The position numbers were made by a program, and so were the translations under genes. A stretch of DNA of 64,000 bases from an uncultured Lachnospiraceae bacterium. GTDB taxonomy: Bacteria > Bacillota > Clostridia > Lachnospirales > Lachnospiraceae. Each line of letters starts with the position of its first letter. The stretch's first letter is position 1. The stretch is from contig CAKRQV010000002.1 in assembly GCA_934394565.1 (NCBI GenBank), forward strand, positions 124,001 through 188,000, written 5' to 3'. Of this stretch, positions 45,097 to 53,422 are shown in pieces. The notes under the pieces are model-generated. The model was given only the letters and a program-made list of their open reading frames with translations. It had not been told where the DNA came from and did not search any database.

Positions 45097-46194
45097 ATGT
45101 TAAAGCACAAAGACCATTTTCACGGCAGCGATCTTGAAAAGATCGAAGCCATCTATCATATTAAAAAAGAGGATATCATCAGCTTTTCCGCCAATGTCAA
45201 TCCCCTTGGTATCAGCAATAAGATGAAGACCACGCTTGCAGAGCATCTCGATGCCATCACCACCTATCCCGACAGAGAATACACGGCCCTGCGTAAAGCC
45301 ATCGCCTCCTATGCCGGTACCCAGTTTGAAAATGTCATCGTCGGCAACGGTTCCACAGAGCTGATCTCCCTGTTTATCCAGCTGCGTCATCCGAAAAAAG
45401 CCATGATCTTAGGCCCCACCTACTCCGAATATGAGCGGGAAATCTCTCTCGGCAACGGCACGACCGTCTATTATCCGCTGCGGGAGGAGGATAATTTCGA
45501 GATCAATGTCGATGACTTCTGTGCCGCCTTAAACGACACCATCGACTTGCTCGTACTCTGCAACCCAAACAACCCGACCTCCACCGCCGTATCCACAAAA
45601 AACATGCGTCGTATCCTCGATACCTGCATGGTGCACGGCATTTTCGTCATGATCGACGAAACCTACGTGGAATTCGTCCCTGACGTCAAAGCGGTATCCG
45701 CTGTCTCCCTGACCAACGACTACACCAACCTGATCATCCTGCGCGGTACCTCCAAATTCTTCGCCGCTCCCGGCCTGCGTCTTGGCTATGCCATCACCGG
45801 CAACATGGATCTGATCCGCGAAGTCAACACAAGAAAGAACCCCTGGACCATCAACACCCTGGCCGAAATCGCCGGACGCCTGATGTTCTCCGACATCGAA
45901 TACATCGAAGAAACCAGAAACCTGATCACCAACGAACGAAACCGCATTCTGAACATTCTGGACCGCTGGGACAGCGTCAAATACTACCAGCCCCAGGCCA
46001 ACTTCATCCTGCTGCACCTGTTAAAGCCCGGCATCGATGCCGACTTCGTCTTCGACTACTGTATCCGCAAGGGCCTCATGATCCGCAACTGCGCCTCCTT
46101 CCCCTTCCTGGATAACAGTTATATACGCTTCTGCATCATGAAACCGGAGCAGAACGCAGAGCTACTTGGTACACTGTCCGAAATTCTTCACTAA
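45097..46194 (+). CDS. CobD/HisC-like PLP aminotransferase
   Basis: A 365-residue fold-type I PLP enzyme. It starts HKDHFHGSDLEKIEAIY and FSANVNPLGIS, which is closer to threonine-phosphate decarboxylase (CobD, HGGD..SNMNPLG) than to histidinol-phosphate aminotransferase. LVLCNPNNPTS, MIDETYVEF and RGTSKFFAAPGLRLGYA follow, with the PLP lysine at K220. The CobD of the cobalamin operon is at 11216, so this is a second, diverged member with unknown substrate. GAGG lies 5 nt before the ATG. It has its own promoter and no operon partner. Confidence 0.88.
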   Translation: MLKHKDHFHGSDLEKIEAIYHIKKEDIISFSANVNPLGISNKMKTTLAEHLDAITTYPDREYTALRKAIASYAGTQFENVIVGNGSTELISLFIQLRHPKKAMILGPTYSEYEREISLGNGTTVYYPLREEDNFEINVDDFCAALNDTIDLLVLCNPNNPTSTAVSTKNMRRILDTCMVHGIFVMIDETYVEFVPDVKAVSAVSLTNDYTNLIILRGTSKFFAAPGLRLGYAITGNMDLIREVNTRKNPWTINTLAEIAGRLMFSDIEYIEETRNLITNERNRILNILDRWDSVKYYQPQANFILLHLLKPGIDADFVFDYCIRKGLMIRNCASFPFLDNSYIRFCIMKPEQNAELLGTLSEILH

Positions 46195-46314
46195 CGCACC
46201 AGGGCGCATTTAACTGCGCCCCTCTTTTTGTCTTTTACCTCCCGCCGCGCTTTAGCCGCGGCCCCACTACCTCCCGTCATCCACGCCCCTCCATCCGTCC
46301 CTCAAAATCAGCGA

Positions 46315-46526
46315 GGCCGACACCAGAAGAGAGCAGCAGGTGGTATATCGTTTTTCAAACGATCAAAATGCGCTTTTAGCCTGCACGAGATCCAGCGATT
46401 ACGGAGACTTGGCACGCGAGCTCGCTTATGCGAGCGTGCCTAGTCGCAGTTATCGATTAGCTCGGGCAGGCGTTGCATTTGTTTGAAAAACGATATACCA
46501 CCTGCTGCTCTCTTCTGGTGTCGGCC
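46315..46526 (+). ncRNA. Structured RNA-like element with long terminal stem, copy B
   Basis: The outer arms 46315-46360 and 46481-46526 pair perfectly over 46 bp but share almost no sequence with the outer arms of copy A (32375), apart from the closing TTTTCAAAC/GTTTGAAAA. The core matches copy A with paired changes: AAATGC/GCATTT, GCCTGC..GAG with CTC..GCAGGC, CGAT/ATCG, GGCACGC/GCGTGCC capped by CGC-TTAT-GCG. It lies in the convergent gap between the CobD-like gene and coaX (46195-46554), so in plus-strand RNA it would be the 3' UTR of the CobD-like gene. Nothing else is seen in that gap. Confidence 0.65.
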
Positions 46527-46554
46527 GAGCGTCCCCCCCCCAGCCGCTTAACTT

Positions 46555-47322
46555 TTATCTATTCTTATCGTAAATAATCCGCAGCCCCTTCAGCAACAGA
46601 TCATCATCCAGCACAACCTCTTTCTTACAATGCGGTACGATCACCTTCGCCAGTCCCCCGGTCGCCACAACCGTGCATTCCTGCCCGATCTCATCCTCGA
46701 TCCGCTCGATCATCCCGTCAATGCACGCCGCATTCCCATGGATCACCCCACTCTGCATACAGTCGATCGTATTCGTCCCCACGATCCGTTTCGGTGCTTC
46801 CAGACTGATCCCGTGCAGCTGTGAAGCATTTGCCGTCAGCGACTCCAGCGACACCTTGATACCCGGCATGATCACACCGCCACGGTAATTCTTCTTTGCA
46901 TCGATCACCGACATCGTAGATGCCGTACCCATATCGATCACAATCGCCGGAAGCTTATATTCCTCCACAACAGCCACCGCATCCACGATCTGGTCGCTGC
47001 CGACCGACGCCGGGTTGTCCATCTTGATATTCAGTCCGTTTTTCACCCCTGGTCCTACAACCAGTACCTTCTTTTTCAGAATCTTTTCTGCTGCTTCCCG
47101 GATCACATAGGTAATCTGCGGAACAACACAGGAAATGATACCACCCTCCATCTGCGTCGGGTCGATATGGTACAGATCCAGAATGATCTTCAGATCGATC
47201 GCATACTCTGTCTCCGTTTTCGTCTTAACTGTAGACAATCTTTCAATAAACAGTGTCTTTCTGTCATGGTCTATGGCACCCACCACGATATTGGTATTGC
47301 CCACATCTATTGCAAGAATCAT
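46555..47322 (-). CDS. coaX: Type III pantothenate kinase
   Basis: This ASKHA kinase phosphorylates pantothenate, the first step of CoA synthesis. It has 255 residues. MILAIDVGNTNIVVGAID is the phosphate-binding start; VVGPGVKNGLNIKMDNP, GSDQIVDAVA and VIDMGTASTMSVID with GGVIMPGI complete the pattern. It overlaps coaBC by 4 nt and ends the operon. Confidence 0.96.
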   Translation of the reverse strand: MILAIDVGNTNIVVGAIDHDRKTLFIERLSTVKTKTETEYAIDLKIILDLYHIDPTQMEGGIISCVVPQITYVIREAAEKILKKKVLVVGPGVKNGLNIKMDNPASVGSDQIVDAVAVVEEYKLPAIVIDMGTASTMSVIDAKKNYRGGVIMPGIKVSLESLTANASQLHGISLEAPKRIVGTNTIDCMQSGVIHGNAACIDGMIERIEDEIGQECTVVATGGLAKVIVPHCKKEVVLDDDLLLKGLRIIYDKNR

Positions 47323-48515
47323 TTTTCTCTCCTCCTGAGTATCTCATCCAGAATCTGCTTCGCTGTCTCATCCTTTGAAAGCAGTCCCAGCTCTTTCTCT
47401 TCCTCTTTCGTCACCAGTGTGACCACATTCGTGTTTCCGGCAAAGCCTGCCCCCTCTACCTTGACATTGTTTGCCACGATCATATCCAGATGCTTTTTCT
47501 CCAGCTTCTTTCTGGCATTTTCCAGCACATCTTTTGTCTCCATACAGAAACCACACAGAAACTGTCCCTCCGGCTTTGTCTCTCCAAGTGTCTGCAAAAT
47601 ATCCTGCGTACGCTCCAGCGCAATGCTCATATCGCCGTCGCCTTTCTTGATCTTATCCTCTGCCACACTTGCCGGACGGTAATCTGCCACAGCTGCAGCC
47701 TTGATGATGATATCCTGCTCCTTTGCACAATTCGTCACTGCCTCATACATATCCTGTGCCGAAACGACCGGAACGACCTTTACACCATACGGTGCTTCCA
47801 GTGCAGTCTGCCCGGATACCAGCTTTACCTCTGCCCCACGGCGTACCGCATTAGCAGCCAGCGCATACCCCATTTTTCCCGAAGAATGGTTTGTGATATA
47901 ACGCACCGGATCCATACTTTCCTGTGTCGGTCCCGCTGTCACCAATATACGCAGTCCCTTCATATCTTTTTCAAACGCCGCTTCCTTTAACACAGCCTGT
48001 AACAGCATCTTAGGCTCCGGCATTTTTCCGGCTCCGGTATCCCCACAGGCCAGATAACCGCTGGCCGGCTCGATCACGGTATAGCCGTGGCGGCGCAGCT
48101 TTTCCATATTTTCCTGCACAATACTGTTGGTATACATCCGCGTATTCATCGCCGGACTAAGCAAAATCGGGCATTTGCAGGCCAGAATGGTTGTTGTCAG
48201 CATATCATCGGCAATCCCTGATGCCAGCTTGCCGATACAGTTGGCGCTGGCCGGTGCCACGATTACCAGATCGGCCCTCTTTCCCAGGGATACATGCCCC
48301 ACATGGAATTCAAAATTCCGGTCAAAGGTATCGCTGATACACCTATTTCCCGTCAGTGTTTCAAATGTAATCGGATTGATAAAATATTCCGCATTTTTTG
48401 TCATCAGCACATGGACATCCGCATGCTGCTTTACAAGAGCACTGGCCAGATACGCTGCCTTGTAGGCTGCTATACTGCCGGTTACGCCCAGAATGATCGT
48501 CTTTCCCTGTAACAT
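47319..48515 (-). CDS. coaBC: Phosphopantothenoylcysteine synthetase/decarboxylase
   Basis: This bifunctional flavoenzyme makes 4'-phosphopantetheine. It has 398 residues from the ATG at 48515 (GGAG 6 nt upstream); an upstream in-frame ATG is inside the previous gene. CoaC half: IILGVTGSIAAYKAAYLAS and LLSPAMNTRMYTN. CoaB half: RILVTAGPTQESMDPVRYIT with NHSSGKMG and KAAAVADYRP. It starts 10 nt after the MoxR gene stops, and is followed by coaX. Confidence 0.96.
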   Translation of the reverse strand: MLQGKTIILGVTGSIAAYKAAYLASALVKQHADVHVLMTKNAEYFINPITFETLTGNRCISDTFDRNFEFHVGHVSLGKRADLVIVAPASANCIGKLASGIADDMLTTTILACKCPILLSPAMNTRMYTNSIVQENMEKLRRHGYTVIEPASGYLACGDTGAGKMPEPKMLLQAVLKEAAFEKDMKGLRILVTAGPTQESMDPVRYITNHSSGKMGYALAANAVRRGAEVKLVSGQTALEAPYGVKVVPVVSAQDMYEAVTNCAKEQDIIIKAAAVADYRPASVAEDKIKKGDGDMSIALERTQDILQTLGETKPEGQFLCGFCMETKDVLENARKKLEKKHLDMIVANNVKVEGAGFAGNTNVVTLVTKEEEKELGLLSKDETAKQILDEILRRREK

Positions 48516-48525
48516 ACCTTTCTCC

Positions 48526-50043
48526 TTATCCCCAGTTTTCCATATGGTTGATCCGCCGTAACAGACGGTCTCTGTTCTCATCAAACATAAAGCTTTGGTT
48601 ATATCTCTGATACCGCTCACAGTCATACTCTGTCAGATAAGACAGTGCATAACTGCTGGCATTTAATTCCGTCATAAATACGGCAAGCTCCTGACTTTCT
48701 CCAAACAGAGATTCCATAAAATCAAAGACATGCTCCAATACCTCACCGGCGGCATCCTGCAAATCGGCCAGAGCTTCGTTTTCTGTGACGAACCAGGTGC
48801 GGATCTGCAAAAAACAGGTATCCGTATCCATCTGACTGTCTGCCATCTGTTCACGCAGCTTTCGGGCATACGTATCCAGACACGCCGTCACATCTCTGGC
48901 AATCTGTTCTTCCTGTCCGGACAGCACACCATTTTCCCGCTTCATCTGCCAGTCTTTCCGGTACGCTTCTGTCTGTTCGAGCAGGGATGCAATACCATCG
49001 CTTTCCGGTACAGCCTGATACTCCCGCAGCAGCTTCATCAGCGTTTCCAGCATCCGTTCTTTGCGGTATACTCTGCGGAATCTGTCATTTAAGCCCGCCA
49101 GAAGCAGCCCGATCACACTCAGACGTTCATCAAAGGACGCATGCGCCACCTTCTTTTCCAGAATCGGATCGATCGTACCGGCAAACACCGCTTCGATCTG
49201 GTAATCCGTCTGGTATTTATAATACAGTTCCAGATAATTGGCAAAATCTCTGGCCGTCTGGTCATGCTGGATATACTGCACAACCACCTCGGCATCCAGT
49301 TTTTTCTTCAATTTCTCATATACAGCCAATATACGGGACAGATCCTCCCAGCCCCTCGGTGTAGCAAAGCTCTTACCGTCCACGGTCGTCTCCATGCGGT
49401 AAAAATTCTGTGGGCGGATATTTAAGTAGCTGATCACAGCCGGATGGATCTGTGCCCTGTACGCATATGCTTTCCATGCCGTAAAATCCGGTTCCACCTC
49501 GATCTTTTTCACACGGTCCAGCGTGACGATATCAAACTCCCGGACGGATTTATTATATTCCGGAGGATTTCCGGCTGCCGCAATGATCCATCCCTCCGGG
49601 ATCTTATGATTGCCAAAGGACTTGCACTGCAAAAACTGCAGCATCGCCGGAGCCAGCGTCTCTGAGACGCAGTTGATCTCGTCCAGAAACAGGATGCCCT
49701 CCTGCCAGCCGGTCTGTTCCATCTTTTCGTAAATAGAAGCTACGATCTCGCTCATCGTGTATTCCGTCACTGACATCTTCTGGCCGTGAAACTCTTTTTC
49801 CACAATAAAGGGCAGACCAATTGCACTCTGGCGTGTATGATGTGTGATCGTATAGGCCACAAGACCGATGCCACACTCTTCGGCCACCTGCTCCATAATC
49901 TGCGTTTTTCCGATACCCGGTGCACCGATCAGCAGGATCGGCCGCTGGCGTACAGATGGGATTTCATATTCGCCATGTTCATCTTTCAACAGATACGCTT
50001 CTACGGTATCTTTGATTTCCTGTTTTGCTCTCTGTATATTCAT
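48526..50043 (-). CDS. MoxR-type AAA+ ATPase
   Basis: A 505-residue ATPase. Walker A is GAPGIGKT (residues 40-47), Walker B ILFLDEIN (near 117-124), with sensor-like IIAAAGNPPEYN and a GWEDLSR segment after. The C-terminal ~200 residues are helical with a possible coiled coil. MoxR ATPases typically work with VWA proteins to remodel or mature target complexes, and the gene upstream encodes one. The ribosome binding site is weak (GAGG 15 nt away), so coupling to the upstream gene 7 nt away is likely. Target unknown. Confidence 0.88.
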   Translation of the reverse strand: MNIQRAKQEIKDTVEAYLLKDEHGEYEIPSVRQRPILLIGAPGIGKTQIMEQVAEECGIGLVAYTITHHTRQSAIGLPFIVEKEFHGQKMSVTEYTMSEIVASIYEKMEQTGWQEGILFLDEINCVSETLAPAMLQFLQCKSFGNHKIPEGWIIAAAGNPPEYNKSVREFDIVTLDRVKKIEVEPDFTAWKAYAYRAQIHPAVISYLNIRPQNFYRMETTVDGKSFATPRGWEDLSRILAVYEKLKKKLDAEVVVQYIQHDQTARDFANYLELYYKYQTDYQIEAVFAGTIDPILEKKVAHASFDERLSVIGLLLAGLNDRFRRVYRKERMLETLMKLLREYQAVPESDGIASLLEQTEAYRKDWQMKRENGVLSGQEEQIARDVTACLDTYARKLREQMADSQMDTDTCFLQIRTWFVTENEALADLQDAAGEVLEHVFDFMESLFGESQELAVFMTELNASSYALSYLTEYDCERYQRYNQSFMFDENRDRLLRRINHMENWG

Positions 50044-50050
50044 GTATTTT

Positions 50051-51409
50051 TTATTTTGCCTCGTTTTTCTCTGTCACTGCTTTTTCCAGATCTTCCTGCG
50101 TCAGCACCAGCCGGATCGCCCAGGGCGGTACATCCAGATCCCGGTAATGCTCATCCCAGAAAATAAATGCCGTATCGTACAGCGGCTTTTTCATCGGAAA
50201 TGTCCCATAGCCATCGGTGAAATACAAAAGCCCACGCAAATGGGTAAATACCCCCTCTGCCAGCAGCGTATTCACATACCCAAAGGCCGGGCGGAAATCT
50301 GTACCGCCACTGCCCACGATCGTAAAGCCTTCCATATAGCGATCCATTTCTTCCCTCGAATGGATCACCACATCCTCCTGCACCTTTTCATCACACTGCA
50401 GGATGTGCAGATTGATCTTACGGAAAAAGCTTTCTTCCTGCGTCAGGATATCATACGTCTCTTCGAGAAAATACCTCACAAGATCCCCTTTGCAGGACAT
50501 CGATGTATCAATTACGATCACAAAATCCTCGATCCGCTTAACCTCCCGTGTCTCGTTCGGTTCGATCAGCGGCATATTACCATACATCTGCATGCCGTAA
50601 GTGTAAAAAATCGTATCGAAACTGTCAGGGTCCACCTGCACCTCTTCTTTTAACACAGAAAACTTCTTAAGGAACGACCGATAATCGTAACGACGACGAT
50701 TTCTGACACGCACGGCTTCGCGAAGTCCCTTATCGCCCTCGTCTGCCTCGTTGCCAAAGATCTCCATTTCTGTCTGCATACGCTCACGCATATCATCCCA
50801 TTTTTTCTGTCGCTGCGGGCTTTTCCGTTTACTGTCATCGGTATACCAGAACCGGTGGTCATCCACCAGAAAAGCATGGACAAGCTGCTGCATCGTACGC
50901 TCATTCATCTTCTGTGCCGTCAGGAAACGATAGACTCTCTCTGCAGTCAACACCGGATATTCCTTTTGCAGCCGGAAGTACCAGTTTTTCTTTTCCGCAT
51001 CCGGCGGCATCCGAAGACACCGAAGCGGCATATTGTCCAGAATCTGTTCCACTACAATATCGCAGGCCAGATCCCACAAAGCCGGTTTTCGTCCCTCTGT
51101 CTTATCCAGATGCCCCAGCAGGCAATGCAAAACGCTGTGTAAAAGCCCCCGGTTGACAGCGATTGCCCCTCTTTTATACATCCGAATCAGAAAATCTGGA
51201 TGGTACTGTAAAGAAAAACCGTCTGTGCCAAAGGTATCTGTCTGTCCGTTTTGTTCCTGCAAAAGAGAAGCCAGCGCCATGTCCAGATACGGCAGATGCA
51301 GATACAACTCCCGGCTGGCCGAAGACAGAATCTGCTTACAGATAGCATTTCGTTCCAGTTCATATGCTGCCTGTCTGAGTTTCGGACTTGTCACATTTTT
51401 ATCTCTCAT
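50051..51409 (-). CDS. Metallopeptidase-like/VWA protein
   Basis: A 452-residue protein of the DUF2201 type. The N-terminal half has a metallopeptidase-like motif H91-x3-H95-x4-H100 (LLHSVLHCLLGH), and the C-terminal half a VWA domain with a MIDAS: DTSMS (301-305) and GGTDF (368-372). These two partners, MoxR and VWA, usually act together in metal-dependent protein remodelling. Whether the His motif binds metal is unproven. The ATG overlaps the stop of the LRR gene by 4 nt, without a clear Shine-Dalgarno sequence. Confidence 0.86.
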   Translation of the reverse strand: MRDKNVTSPKLRQAAYELERNAICKQILSSASRELYLHLPYLDMALASLLQEQNGQTDTFGTDGFSLQYHPDFLIRMYKRGAIAVNRGLLHSVLHCLLGHLDKTEGRKPALWDLACDIVVEQILDNMPLRCLRMPPDAEKKNWYFRLQKEYPVLTAERVYRFLTAQKMNERTMQQLVHAFLVDDHRFWYTDDSKRKSPQRQKKWDDMRERMQTEMEIFGNEADEGDKGLREAVRVRNRRRYDYRSFLKKFSVLKEEVQVDPDSFDTIFYTYGMQMYGNMPLIEPNETREVKRIEDFVIVIDTSMSCKGDLVRYFLEETYDILTQEESFFRKINLHILQCDEKVQEDVVIHSREEMDRYMEGFTIVGSGGTDFRPAFGYVNTLLAEGVFTHLRGLLYFTDGYGTFPMKKPLYDTAFIFWDEHYRDLDVPPWAIRLVLTQEDLEKAVTEKNEAK

Positions 51410-52179
51410 AGTGAATATGTTCTTCTTTTCCCGGAAAATTTCTCATGATGCTTCACCATCAGCTGCGGCACAGCTTCTGCGAAACCTTCCTTTTGCATAT
51501 GCAGAATCATCATTTGCAATTCTTCCTCCGATGGTGAAAACAGCTCCAGATACCGCCTGATCTGTTGCGGATCTTTTTCTGCTGCCATATACCGGTACAG
51601 GGCATCTGTATGCTCTTTCAGATATACATTGTACTGTTTCTTCGCCTTTTCGGTCAGCCCCTGTGGATAACACAGACGGTCAAAGGCCAGTCTGACATTC
51701 AGCTCCACAGATTCACTGGCACAGGAATATATAAACCGACGGTCATATTCCTCATACTGCAGCCGGGTCTTTACAAAGCAGTTACGATACATCAGCCCAC
51801 TGCCATGTACATGATCCTCCAGAATACGGGCCGGTGTATTCTCCACGCCCTCCTCAAAATACTCCGGGAACCATAGCTTTGCCTCCACAGCACCGTGACA
51901 GATCACCACCAGCTGCTGGTTTAACTCCATCAGAATCTCTTTTAAAATGGAAGGTTTATCCTCTACCATCGTAATCTCGATACACTCGATCTTCCGGCAG
52001 CCGGTAAATACCCCCGCGCCAAGATCCCGGATATCGCTGTGCAGATACAGCTTTTTTAAGTTTCTGCAATTATAAAACGCATAGCGCCCTACTGATACCG
52101 TTCCCGCCGGAATCTCGATCTCTGTCAGATCCTCACGCCCGGAATACGCATAAGGCTCCAGCACTGTCTCTGCTTCCAT
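51406..52179 (-). CDS. LRR (BspA-type) protein, first gene of the MoxR/VWA operon
   Basis: A 257-residue cytoplasmic protein (no signal peptide). Residues ~10-80 look like leucine-rich repeats of the BspA kind (LTEIEIPAGTVSVGRYAFYN, LKKLYLHSDIRDLGAGVFTG). The remainder is helical with unknown fold (QEEYDRR-like QYEEYDRRFIYSCASES, YLELFSPSEEELQMMI). The ATG at 52179 lies 9 nt from GAGG; another at 52185 is only 3 nt away. It may be the recognition part for the MoxR-VWA pair, which is inference from order only. Confidence 0.75.
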   Translation of the reverse strand: MEAETVLEPYAYSGREDLTEIEIPAGTVSVGRYAFYNCRNLKKLYLHSDIRDLGAGVFTGCRKIECIEITMVEDKPSILKEILMELNQQLVVICHGAVEAKLWFPEYFEEGVENTPARILEDHVHGSGLMYRNCFVKTRLQYEEYDRRFIYSCASESVELNVRLAFDRLCYPQGLTEKAKKQYNVYLKEHTDALYRYMAAEKDPQQIRRYLELFSPSEEELQMMILHMQKEGFAEAVPQLMVKHHEKFSGKRRTYSL

Positions 52180-52215
52180 CCACATCCACCTCTACAGGTT
52201 CATAAAATCCGTATT

Positions 52216-52244
52216 ATTATACTAGATATATGCCCGGTTTTCAA
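52216..52244 (-). promoter_or_regulatory. Promoter of the LRR-VWA-MoxR-coaBC-coaX operon
   Basis: On the minus strand TTGAAA (52244-52239), a 17-nt spacer and TATAAT (52221-52216), ~30 nt ahead of the first start codon. Confidence 0.75.
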
Positions 52245-52260
52245 TGCGTTTCACATACAA

Positions 52261-52353
52261 CTATGAGAAACATGCTCTGCGGGTTTCTCAAGTTATCGCG
52301 GCAATCGCCAAGGTCTTGTACAAGCACGGACTTTGGCTCGTTGCTCGCGTAAA
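52261..52353 (+). repeat. 93-bp palindromic repeat, copy 3
   Basis: Same unit and orientation as the tandem pair at 7655-7837 (TGAGAAAC, AGTTATCGCGGCA, GACTTTGGCTCGTTGCTCGCG in part). It is a little diverged (CATGCTCTGCGGG, TTGTAC), yet the GCCAAGGTC/GACTTTGGC stem is kept. It lies just upstream of the promoter at 52216 and is followed on the plus strand by a terminator, as in the first locus. Confidence 0.88.
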
Positions 52354-52393
52354 TACCCCGAACAGGGCTTCCCGCTGTCCGCTTTTTGCAACA

Positions 52394-52438
52394 CAAAAGA
52401 GAGCATTGCCGCACTTTCCTCAGCTCTGCTCTCTTTTT
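52394..52438. terminator. Bidirectional terminator after the SseB-like gene
   Basis: AAAAGAGAGCA pairs with TGCTCTCTTTT around a 21-nt loop, with T-tracts on both strands. It is 14 nt past the minus-strand stop at 52452. Confidence 0.8.
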
Positions 52439-52451
52439 CATCATCTGTTTT

Positions 52452-53306
52452 TTATTCAAATTCAAAAAATCTCTGCAAAATGCCATCCACCATCTTATCA
52501 TTCAGACGCAGGGCGATGGAATTCGGATTCAGCATCAGTCCCTTACATGGATCCTTGATCAGCTGCCGCAGGTTGTCGATCGTCATCAGGATGCCCTGAT
52601 ACTGATTTTCTTTATTAAAGATGGAATACTCTTTCACATCACTGAAAATCGGCAAAAACTGTTCACCCTCCTTGGTATTGACCATGGTCAGGCTGAAATT
52701 GCCCGGCTCAAGCTTTTCGCCCGGCTTTAACGGCTCTTTAAGCTTGATTGGAACCAGAAACTGTGCTTTTGCCATATTGGCGGCCAGCTCCTCTTCCATC
52801 TGCTTTAACTGTTCCTGATCTCTGTCTTCATCCTTGATCTGGCGACTGAGCTCCTGAATAAAGTACAGCACCGACAGCTGCAGCTCCGCATTGATCAGCG
52901 GACGCTTCTGCTGCTCCAGCTTGGAATAATCCGGACGGATCACGATCTTGTCCAGGCTTACCGAGAAGCGTGTACCGTTCTCAAAGAATACCAGCTGGTT
53001 TACACCCAGAGAAAAGCATTCGCTCAAAAAACGGGGCAGCTTGTCCTGCGGTACGGTCACACCGTGCAGCAGATAGCCCTTCTTTGTATATTCTTTCACA
53101 TGTTCCTGCATGTCTTCAACAGTGGCAAATACCAGCATCTCATCATCGTAGGTTTCTTCGTCACAGATGATAAACGGATGCTTTGTAGTTGTGGAAAATA
53201 CTACCGTTGCATTTTCCAGTCCCTGTAATTTTTTTAAAACAAATTGATTATCTACAGTCATTTCTTTACCGGTCTTTCTTTCATATTTGCTGTATGTATC
53301 CAGCAT
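52452..53306 (-). CDS. SseB-domain protein of unknown function
   Basis: A 284-residue cytoplasmic protein. The middle (VTVPQDKLPRFLSECFSLGV, NQLVFFENG) resembles the SseB domain, first named from serine sensitivity in E. coli. The C-terminal ~130 residues (LKEPLKPGEKLEPGNFSLTM, FLPIFSDVKEYSIF) repeat a similar SseB-like pattern, so it may be a two-domain member. The start is uncertain: ATG 53306 lies 11 nt from GGAAGG; ATG further in (LKK at 27) has no site. No operon partner; its own terminator. Confidence 0.72.
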   Translation of the reverse strand: MLDTYSKYERKTGKEMTVDNQFVLKKLQGLENATVVFSTTTKHPFIICDEETYDDEMLVFATVEDMQEHVKEYTKKGYLLHGVTVPQDKLPRFLSECFSLGVNQLVFFENGTRFSVSLDKIVIRPDYSKLEQQKRPLINAELQLSVLYFIQELSRQIKDEDRDQEQLKQMEEELAANMAKAQFLVPIKLKEPLKPGEKLEPGNFSLTMVNTKEGEQFLPIFSDVKEYSIFNKENQYQGILMTIDNLRQLIKDPCKGLMLNPNSIALRLNDKMVDGILQRFFEFE

Positions 53307-53422
53307 TTTCCATGGGCTGCCTTCCCTGCAGTCACTCACCTGTTTATATTACACTAATCCCTGCCAGGATGCAAGCGCAACCGGCAGGGACTGTAAAATC
53401 ATATGAAATATCCAAAAAACTT

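Noticed and set aside
46315..46526. Retron, group II intron or diversity-generating RNA
   Set aside because: No reverse transcriptase gene lies in the window and no intron domain V or template repeat pair was found.
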